Shown: positions 56,438 through 64,000 of the stretch, one piece after another
Numbering within the stretch: position 1 is the first letter of the stretch
Layout: each line of letters opens with the position of its first letter
Assembly: GCF_002127325.2 (NCBI RefSeq)
Contig: NC_035433.2
Span: 82,154,079 to 82,218,078 of the forward strand
Length of the DNA: 64,000 bases
Direction: 5' to 3'
From: Helianthus annuus
Taxonomy: Eukaryota > Streptophyta > Magnoliopsida > Asterales > Asteraceae
Notes under the pieces: model-generated
Told to the model about the DNA's origin: nothing
What the model saw: the letters and a program-made list of their open reading frames with translations, nothing else
Database searches by the model: none
Program-made: the position numbers and the translations under genes

Positions 56438-56868
56438 GACTGCCCGTAGTGGGGCGTTTTTTTAAAAAAAAAATAAAAAAAAACGCCCGAAAACGCCCCC
56501 CCTCCCACTACGCCCGGCGTTATAGGGCGTTTTTTTTTTGGAAAAAAATACGTTTGGCGTTTTATTTAAAACGCTTGGCATACACTTGACCAGCCAATCA
56601 CCTTTAAGCTTTGACTGACAACTTTGACTTTTGAATATATAGGGACAAAAAGTGTGTGTGTCTGACAACTTTTTGAGATATCACATGCCTTTCAACCTCA
56701 CATCCATTTGATTCTTTTTTTTTTTAGATTAAAAATAATATGGGCGTTATTGGAATAATGCCCCACTACACCACTTTTTTCTATAATGCCCCATGCTGAC
56801 TGGGATGACACGTGTCGAATAATGCCCCATAGTGGGGGCATTATAAGTTGTTACCACTACACATGATC
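56438..56868. mobile_element. Harbinger MITE related to the A-D array (431 bp)
   Basis: Starts GACTGCCCGTAGTGGGGCG and ends ACCACTACACATGATC, with TTA on both sides (56435-56437, 56869-56871). The ends and the GACACGTGTCGAATAATGCCC block match the 11.4-24.1 kb elements, but the transposase is gone: an internal-deletion derivative of that family. Confidence 0.8.
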
Positions 56869-56934
56869 TTAGTGGTGGCACGCCAAGACCTGCTAGTGGT
56901 GGAAGGGGCTAGGGTTTCTATGGGGTACTCTGTG

Positions 56935-57089
56935 TATTTTTTTTTATCATGACCTTTAAACCATGACATACAACAATGCGTGTCATAAATCTTTTAGAAT
57001 TTAGAAAAGATGACGGTTTTTTTATGACACACTTTTGAATGCAATAGGTCATAATTCACAGGTTATTAAAAACCTATTTTCTAGTAGTG
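56935..57089. mobile_element. CACTA-type terminus (fragment)
   Basis: The right edge reads CACTACTAGAAAATAGG on the minus strand, the standard plant CACTA end. Subterminal ATGAC/GTCAT words recur in both orientations (about 56948, 56963, 56983, 57010, 57024, 57048). No opposite terminus is seen, so this is a fragment. Confidence 0.5.
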
Positions 57090-57148
57090 TCATAACCTTG
57101 ACCGTTTACCTGTTTTAACAAAATAAGGGTTTTTTTTAACGCAACAAC

Positions 57149-57152
<4 letters not shown>

Positions 57153-57234
<82 letters not shown>
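57153..57234. repeat. (TA)n microsatellite
   Basis: About 40 TA units abutting the left TIR of the FAR1-type MULE; TA units also follow the right TIR. Confidence 0.95.
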
Positions 57235-57236
<2 letters not shown>

Positions 57237-57509
57237 TAAAGAGTATGGTACAAATATGGTTATCGTACATTATGTACGTTATATTGTGAGCCGTACACGT
57301 GTCCAGATTCAGTTCGGTTTAAGAAGGTTAAATCAGACAATTAACCTAATCATCAGAGGGCAAATTCGTCTCTTCATTCATTCAGCGAGAAGTTCGTTAC
57401 ACTGATATCCCGGTAATTATTATTCAAATCAGTTTCAAATTTTTCATAATTCATAATTTGCAGTTTTCGTTCGTACGTGATAGGGTTTCATTCAATTTGT
57501 CTATTTTCG

Positions 57510-60500
57510 ATGGATCCACAGAGTAGCACTGGACGAACAGAAGATGATTTTGAAGAAAATTGACCGATCGGTGATCATGCTCAGTTATCTGCTTATCAGA
57601 GAGTTTCGATTGAGGATGTTTTAAATCCGCGACCTGCAAATCCAATTCCAATTCCAGTTTCAAGTTCAAGTGCTGCAAACGAGATTTCTATTGGTAATTA
57701 TGTTAATTCAGATATCTAAATTGTTCGTATAATTGTTTTTTTGTAGTTTGAATGTTTGATTACACTTTTGTATTTTTTTGAGAAGCAACATGTATAACTT
57801 CGCATGTTATTACTCTTTACAATTCGCATTTGGTTTTGTTTTTTTGTAATTTCACATTTGATTATGTAATAAATCGCATATGTAATTCAGATTAATCAAT
57901 ATCATCATTTCGCATGTTTTGATCAGATAATTCGCATGTGTTTTATATGACGTTTTATGTTTTTTATTTTTGAGTCATGTAGATGAAAGGGTTTACACTC
58001 CGGAGGTTCAGGCATCAGCTACACCTATTGTTGGAATGCAATTTATCTCTATTGAACAAGCATATGCGTTTTATCAATCATATGCTAAGTTAGCTGGGTT
58101 TTCTATTCGGAAAGGTGGTGAAGTATACAGTGGTGGTATAATCAAAACTAAGTATTTTGTTTGTTCTAAAGAGGGACATAAGCCTCTGTGTATTGATGAT
58201 CATTCGAAGTCAAAAAAGCAATTCAAAACAAGGAACAGGGGGACTATTAGGACCGGATGCAAAGCTCAACTTATGATTTGCACTGTGGATGGTAGATTAT
58301 ATACAGTAAAGAAATTTGTTGATGGCCATAATCATAAGTTTGTATGTCAAAATGACATTCACATGCTCCCAGCTTACAGACAATTGTCAGATGTCCAGGA
58401 GGAGATGGTATGGGAACTTGGCACTTTAAACCTTGGTCCTGTCAAAGCTTTCCATATAATGAGGAAACGTTATGGTGGTTTTGAGAACGTTGGTGCCACG
58501 GTTGATGATTGCAAAAATTTTAGGAAGCGAATAAACAGCTATATAGGAGAGTATGACGCTGACATGGTTATAAATAGGATGACTGACAAAAAAAAAATTT
58601 AGCTGATTATTCGTTTGAATACTCTGTTGATGATGGCAAACGGTTAACTGGGTTGTTCTGGGCTGATGGTTTATGCAAGCTTAACTATATGGTATTTGGC
58701 GATGTGATATCGTTCGATGCAACCTTCAAGACAAACAGGTAACTGTTTCAAAGACAAACATTTTTTGTTACTGATTTTCGCATGTTTTGTCTGCTAATGA
58801 GTGTTCAATATCGCATGTGTAGACAACAGAGTGGTGTTGAATATATCGCATGCTTTTTCCCCCTGATTTCGCATTTGATTTTTATTAATTCGCATATTAT
58901 AAACGTGATTTCGCATTTGTTGCTCAGGTACAAGATGGTGTTTTTTTCGTTCACAAGCATTGACAACCACTGTCGGAATGTAAGTATGTAACACTCTCAG
59001 CTGGGTTGTTGGCATCAAAGAGTATTGAATCATATAAATGGCTTCTAAATTCATTTTTAAAGTCATTTAGTCGGCAGCCTAATGTTGTAGTGACGGATCA
59101 AGACCCTGCTATGAAACAGGCTATTGAGGAGGTTTTCCCTATTAGCAGACACAGATTGTGTATGTGGCACATAATGAAAAAAGTGGCAGATAAGGTAGAG
59201 CATGCAACATTTTTTGTGTTTTTGTTGGTGTTATATTTTATTATTACAGCTTTTTGTAATAGACTGATATAAAATGCATTTATTGTTAAAGGTTGGGCAC
59301 GAGTTGTGCAATAATGATGAGTTTAAAAGGAGGATATGCGACATTGTTTGGACTGATTCGATTGAGCCCGAAGAATTCGAGAGACAGTGGAAGTTGGTGA
59401 TGATTGAGTTTGGTCTTACTGAAAACAAATGGATTGATGATATGTTTGGGATGAGATCCATGTGGATTCCGGCTTTTTATCGGCATGAGCCAATGTCAGG
59501 TCTTATGAGAACAACTTCAAGATCAGAGAGTGAGAACCATTTTTTTTGTCAGGTTGCTAATTCACAACTCACACTCGTAGAGTTTATGAATCATTTTGAT
59601 GGGGCAATGGATGTTCAAAGGTTCAATCATAGAAAAAATGATCATATTTCAAGATATACTGAGCCAGCTGATTGGAGTCAAACTACATTGGAAAAAGATG
59701 CTGCTAAGATCTACACCAGGTCTATATTTTTTGATCAGCAATTAGAGATACATGGAACAATTTCCGAATGTTTGCCGATGGACACCAAAGTTGAAGGTCC
59801 ACGTATCAGAATATTGTTGAAGGACTTTAAAGCACATGGAGATGGTTTATTGGAGGTATTTTTCATGTTTTTTTAGATATGCGAATTTGTTACATTACAT
59901 ATGCGATTTTAGTTTATTTATTTTACATCATTGTTTAGAAATGCGAAATTATTATGTTCCACACGCGATATTAATTTTACTCACTTACATGACTGTTTAA
60001 ACATGCGAAATTGTTATGTTTATACATGCGATTTTAAATCTTATTATTATTTTTGTTTTTGGTTATTTTGCTAGGTGTGGTTCAAGAATCTTGAAAATGA
60101 TGTAACTGCACAGTGTAGCTGTTTGCGTTTTGAGCAGTATGGGCTGCTATGTAAACACATCTATTTTCTTTTCAAGATGTTTGGTGTTAAAGAAGTTCCA
60201 AACAAATATGTTACGAAGAGATGGACGAAGGATGTTGTGCCCAATGAGTTAAATGTGAAGTATAATCTAAATATTGGTGGTAAGGATGTGCAACACAAGG
60301 CTAAACGGATTGCTCGTGAAATCATTCATACAGGGGAGTATTTGGTTAGTAATTTGATTTCCGACCTTGATCAACTTGTTTTAGTGAGGGATCAAATGAT
60401 GCAGCTTAAAGAGAGAGTTGATCAGAGTCGCATAACCAAGCAACTTGATCCAAAATTTGACCGATTTTCAAAGTTGATTGGTTATCAACAACCAGTAACT

Positions 60501-60867
60501 AATGCCCCCTACTGTTCGTGTGCCGGCTGGTATAAGAAACAAAGGTCGCGGCTCGCATAGAAGGATTAAATCTAAGAAGGAACAAATGATCAGCCGCAAA
60601 GGGAAAAGGTCAAGGACATGTAGTGTATGCAATGTAAAAGGTCATGACATTCGGACCTGTGAGGAGCTGAAAGCCAAACAACAAGGTAAACAGCAAAAAA
60701 AGAAGATGAAGGGTGTCCAGATTGAAGATGGTTTGAGAGACAAAGACAATGAGGGTGAAGACGACGAAGAGGAAGATGATTTTGAAGATTACATTAGTGA
60801 TGATGGATCTGAAGAAGAAGATCAGTGGGAAGAGGTGTCTGGAGATGAAGATGACGAGGATGAGTAA
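57510..60867 (+). pseudogene. FAR1/FHY3-type MULE transposase, five exons
   Basis: Exons with GT/AG borders: 57510-57693, 57983-58738, 58928-59194, 59292-59855 and 60075-60867. Order: N-terminal linker; FAR1 WRKY-GCM1-type DNA-binding domain (FISIEQAYAFYQSYAKLAGF ... GCKAQL ... DGHNHKF); MULE transposase domain with ISFDATFKTN and VVTDQDPAMKQAI (catalytic Asp blocks) and LCMWHIMKK; SWIM zinc finger CSCLRFEQYGLLCKHI; a C-terminal CX2CX4HX4C knuckle (CSVCNVKGHDIRTC); an acidic tail. Breaks: a TGA in exon 1 (about 57561), an A-run shift near 58587-58596, an 8-bp GTAAGTAT insertion at about 58981, and a C-run shift near 60507. Members of this family are MULE transposases; FHY3/FAR1 are domesticated transcription factors. 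Confidence 0.85.
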
Positions 60868-62085
60868 TGTTTTTTTAAATGTAAATGCGATTTTATACGA
60901 AACACATGCGATTTTATATTCATTTATGTATATCCTTTTTCACATGCGAATTTAGTATTATAAACATGCGATTTTACATGCATCAGTTTATATTTAGTTT
61001 ATATGATTTTTCAAATGCGATTTCTCTTTTAATACATGCGATTTTGAGTTATCTTTGTTTTTTTTATGTTATTGTGGCAAAGATCCCTTATTCATTCATG
61101 CGATTTTAAATTATATTAAAGCATAAGATTTGTTCAAATCATATATCCAAAAATACAAAATAGTGGTTATCGTCAAACACAGCTACAACCATAAAACGAT
61201 TTAACAGAAATTTAGTTACTTGAAGCAAAGATTTTGTCACGTTCAGTAGAGCTGAACTCCATCTTCTCCTTCACAGTGTTTAGAGCATCTGTCAGGAAAG
61301 AGAAGGCTAAGTCATCAGCTCGAGATTGCTCTTTTATGTGATCCAAAGCTTTGTCTCTGAAGCTTGATGGTGGTTCTTGAAGTAGCTGTTCCCATACTGC
61401 TTGATTGTTCTTGATTTGTTCAAGGATTTTGCCCTGCACATCAAGAACCAGATGAGAAGAGGTGACATCAGTGGTTATTTCTGTCAACGTGCGAGTTGAC
61501 AATAGCTCTTTGATTGCAATGTTTTTGATTTTTTCTATATCTTCAGATGCCATTTTTGTTTTGTCTGTGTTTTTGTGTGTGTTTTATTTGGTCTTCTATG
61601 TCTTAATATGGAAGGTAGTTATCTAGTTTTTTTATATTAATATAGTAAATTTATTATATAGGTAGGGTGGTAAGTTCAGTAGTATTTATTGTAAAATTCA
61701 TCATTACATGTCAAATTATAGTCACGTCGTTAATAAATTAAGTTTTTTTTATATAAAATAATATCATTTTTAGTTTTTAAGATTGGTAGTTTTTTTTTTT
61801 CATTTTTATTACAAAGTATTTTTTTTAAGTTTTTTTTTTTTTGCACTCTTCCTTATTCGAAATCGCACTTGATTCGAAAGTAATTCGCAAACTGTAAGAG
61901 ACAAACATTTAAATATCCTTTTTTATGATATCGCATGTCTAATTTATCTGAAATCGCACACTATATGAAGAGATTTTGTAAAGTTTTAAAATCGCATGTG
62001 CATCCCATGAATTCGCAAACTATATGAAATGCCAAAGAATTCCTTTTATACCGAATTCGCATTTGTATTGTCGACGTTTCGCACA
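57799..62085. repeat. about 31 dispersed TCGCAT/ATGCGA motifs of the MULE
   Basis: Counted by eye: 11 copies as (A/T)TCGCAT in introns 1 and 2 (57799-57935, 58777-58915), 5 as ATGCGA(A/T) in intron 4 (59878-60030), 7 as ATGCGA in the convergent 3' region (60886-61104), and 8 as TCGCA(T/C/A) upstream of the minus-strand ORF (61863-62085). Orientation is uniform within each block. Exons hold almost none (one ATGCGA at about 59335). Confidence 0.8.
61212..61553 (-). CDS. 113-aa helical protein, second ORF of the MULE, unrecognised
   Basis: A single open frame from ATG 61553 (MASEDIEKIKNIAIKELLST) to TAG, convergent with the transposase gene, whose stop lies 345 bp away. Charged and helix-prone throughout (VQGKILEQIKNNQAVWEQLL, DALNTVKEKMEFSS), with no Cys and no membrane segment, so a cytosolic or nuclear coiled-coil protein is likely. 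Its upstream region (61554-62470) runs to the right TIR and carries eight motif copies. The position mirrors mudrB, the convergent accessory gene of maize MuDR, but I see no sequence similarity. The frame is intact although the transposase is broken. Function unknown. Confidence 0.55.
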   Translation of the reverse strand: MASEDIEKIKNIAIKELLSTRTLTEITTDVTSSHLVLDVQGKILEQIKNNQAVWEQLLQEPPSSFRDKALDHIKEQSRADDLAFSFLTDALNTVKEKMEFSSTERDKIFASSN

Positions 62086-62484
62086 TGATTTGACAAACTG
62101 CATCATCTTCTTCGATAGTCAGTGCATACAGAATTTCTAAATTCATCAGAAGTTCATTTTCTCAGAAGCATTTGGTGAATAGGAATCGATCGATTTGGTG
62201 AATAAGAATCGATCGATTTTTGGTTAATTGTTATAATTTCGTTATTGGTTTTGATTTAGGATCGTTCGTTATGATTTTTGAGGTTTTGTTTGCCGTTTAT
62301 CAGGTGTTTTGATCTTAAATTTGGCGTTTTTAACCTTGGCGGTTTCTTTTTTATGAATCCTATGTTGATAAAATTAATAGAAAAACGCGATGTTTAAGGA
62401 AGATGATCCAACGGTTGTGGACGACACGTACATAATGTACGATTAGAGTATTTGTATGATAACCGGCCTCTATATATATATATA

Positions 62485-62828
62485 GGACAAAGATCCGTTA
62501 GGAACCACCCTTTATTGCGAGAACCGCGAGAACCAGTGTGAACACAAACAGTAATACCTAAAAAAATCTAAAAAACACCCAAAAATTTTTTTTTTTATTT
62601 TTTTACTATTTTTTATATAAAAATCGCTACTTTTAGTATCCAAAAAAAAATTTTTTTTTTAAATTTTTTTTTTTTTTTTGGGGGGGGGGGGGGGCGGTGG
62701 GGGGTTTAGGTTTTTGGGGGGTGAGGGGTGGGGGTTAGGTTTTTTTTAGGGTTTTTTTAGGTTTTTTTAGCTATTTTAGCTTGTGTTCACATTGGTTCTC
62801 GCAATAAAGATGGTTCTCGCATGAACCT

Positions 62829-62833
<5 letters not shown>
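62485..62833. mobile_element. MITE in (TA)n DNA (349 bp)
   Basis: The left end (GGACAAAGATCCGTTAGGAA ... TTTATTGCGAGAACC) and the right end read on the minus strand (GGGTAAGGTTCATGCGAGAA ... TTTATTGCGAGAACC) share about 55 bp, then GTGAACACAA on both arms. TA repeats flank both sides. The centre holds long T and G runs (62588-62745). Confidence 0.8.

Positions 62834-62900
<67 letters not shown>
62834..62900. repeat. (TA)n microsatellite
   Basis: About 33 TA units following the MITE. Confidence 0.95.
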
Positions 62901-62904
<4 letters not shown>

Positions 62905-63400
62905 AGCCAGCAAGGGGCTGGATAAGGCCCAAACCCTCCGAATGCCCAAATCTTTTTAATTTTGTATAGAATTTATGTTGTATAAAATAGAATATATATA
63001 TACACCGAATCAAGAGATAACATAAATGAGCCCTTTATTTATGTGGATGTAATTTAAATAGTTATTTTTAACTAAGTTTAGCTTTATATAGAAAAACATC
63101 CTTGGTTTAGCTTTAAAACATCTATAAACATTTTTTAATACGCTAGACAAGACATGGATACGTAAAAATATTCAACATAGTCATGGATTGCATTTATTTG
63201 ACTTTAAAATTTGTAACTATATCAAGTTTTGTTGGTCGTTATTTCTATTTCTAGTATATTTGAAATTGCAAATATAACTAATTTCTATAACTTAAGATAT
63301 TGAAAATTAGAAAATGATATTTCAACATAAACAATGAATAAAAATTTATTAAATATTGTAATCAAATAAGTTTGCATTAATAGGCTAATTAAATAGCCCT
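62901..63400. other. no recognised gene or element
   Basis: AT-rich DNA without coding character or repeats I can name. Confidence 0.6.
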
Positions 63401-63404
63401 GACT

Positions 63405-63514
63405 TTTGTATCTCCAAGGCCCTTCTCAAATCTCAATACTCAGCTGATCAGATCCACACAACCACCATATTCCAGTATTCCATTCCTTCTTTTGTGACTC
63501 CATTTTGAGATCTG
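63405..63514 (+). other. possible 5' untranslated exon of a gene extending beyond the window
   Basis: A CT/CA-rich stretch (CTCAAATCTCAATACTCAGC, ACCACCATATTCCAG) ends at a strong donor, GATCTG/GTAAGTATT (63515), and is followed by T-rich intron-like DNA. It resembles plant 5' UTR exons, but no ATG-bearing exon is seen before 64000. 63516-64000 has only AT-rich sequence with GGGTTGTAAC-type words. Confidence 0.25.
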
Positions 63515-64000
63515 GTAAGTATTATTTGTAGCTTAATTATTTTCTTATTATAGTTGTAATTTGTTGAAGTTCAATAGCTAACTGTCTTATTATCTGGCCT
63601 GAAAATAGAGAGATTCTTTAGAAGAAAAATATCTTAGGGGTTGTGGGCTAGCTTGTTGATGGTTTTGGGTTGGTGGGTTGGCAGGATGAAATTGGTGAAC
63701 CCGTATATAACCCATATATTTTTTTATCTCAAAGATGTTAAAACCATGTAACGGGTTTATCTTAACGGGTTGTAATAAAATTGTAAACGTGTTAAACAGG
63801 TTATAAACATGTTGCACTAAAGTTGTAAACGGGCTGCAGTTTAACTTTTAAATTATAAGTTTGATATTTTGATTCTTTAGAATTCTAAATTTACATGGTA
63901 TGGCTTGTTTAATTATAGTACTAGTAGAATACGACCCGTTTATCAATCGGTTAGTGGGTTGCTCTTGTTGTAACTTATTTAGGGATTATTTAGGAATAGG

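Larger units (their letters stand above)
57235..62470. mobile_element. FAR1-type MULE with TIRs, transposase and a second ORF
   Basis: The left end (GGTAAAGAGTATGG ... ATCGTACATTATGTACGT) and the right end read on the minus strand (GAGGCCGGTTATCATAC ... ATCGTACATTATGTACGT) form TIRs of about 45 bp that share an 18-bp perfect block. Both sides are TA repeats, so the target duplication cannot be read. Inside: a FAR1/MULE transposase gene (plus), a convergent 113-aa ORF (minus), and a motif array in introns and intergenic DNA. The complete layout suggests an originally autonomous element, now inactivated by frame breaks. Confidence 0.8.

Noticed and set aside
57799..62085. CRISPR-like array, because a short word recurs at intervals
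   Set aside because: Spacing is irregular, the repeat is only 6-9 bp, and the context is a plant transposon with spliced genes.

Overview
The window is nuclear DNA of a flowering plant made almost entirely of nested and broken transposable elements. The mixture fits an Asteraceae genome such as sunflower: a Sirevirus-type Copia element with an envelope-like gene, Athila/Tat-type Gypsy elements with long LTRs, PIF/Harbinger elements, and FAR1-type Mutator-like elements (MULEs). The family assignment is inference, because no host marker gene is intact. No rRNA, tRNA gene or CRISPR array was found. The only host-derived genes seen are two fragments: a DUF2431 (BMT5-like rRNA methyltransferase) copy near 7.1-7.9 kb and a pentapeptide-repeat (FIP2-like) gene near 25.7-26.8 kb.

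Layout. 1-4.4 kb: 3' part of a Tat-like Gypsy element with an antisense spliced ORF and a candidate 3' LTR. 4.9-6.9 kb: a Harbinger element carrying only the Myb/SANT accessory gene. 7.1-7.9 kb: the DUF2431 fragment. 8.4-10.2 kb: a small TIR element with a coherent five-exon minus-strand gene. 11.4-24.1 kb: four head-to-tail Harbinger copies (A-D) sharing single TAA target sites; copy A is split by two solo LTRs (2.8 and 2.5 kb) and a foldback MITE. 24.2-25.6 kb: three MITE-like elements. 25.7-26.8 kb: the pentapeptide gene.

27.4-55.4 kb is a nested stack whose layers can be read from target-site duplications: an AT-rich minisatellite, then a foldback MULE-like element (9-bp TSD), then a 25-kb Sirevirus (identical-length 538-bp LTRs, 5-bp TSD), then a non-autonomous Athila-like Gypsy element (5-bp TSD). 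The last of these was later duplicated together with flanking Sirevirus DNA and partly reduced to a solo LTR. The Sirevirus is a mosaic: its RNase H segment lies upstream of gag, pol is truncated, and a piece of the envelope-like gene is inverted behind pol.

56.4-57.1 kb holds a Harbinger MITE and a CACTA terminus. 57.2-62.5 kb is a FAR1-type MULE with about 45-bp TIRs, a five-exon transposase gene, a convergent 113-aa ORF, and about 31 copies of a TCGCAT/ATGCGA motif confined almost wholly to non-coding DNA. 62.5-62.8 kb is another MITE. The last 0.6 kb may hold the 5' exon of a gene that continues beyond the window.

The most interesting signal is shared by many of these elements: each carries its own short, CpG-containing motif repeated many times in its non-coding DNA and largely absent from its exons. 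In the FAR1 MULE this coincides with a second small gene, an arrangement reminiscent of the VANDAL/VANC anti-silencing systems of Arabidopsis.
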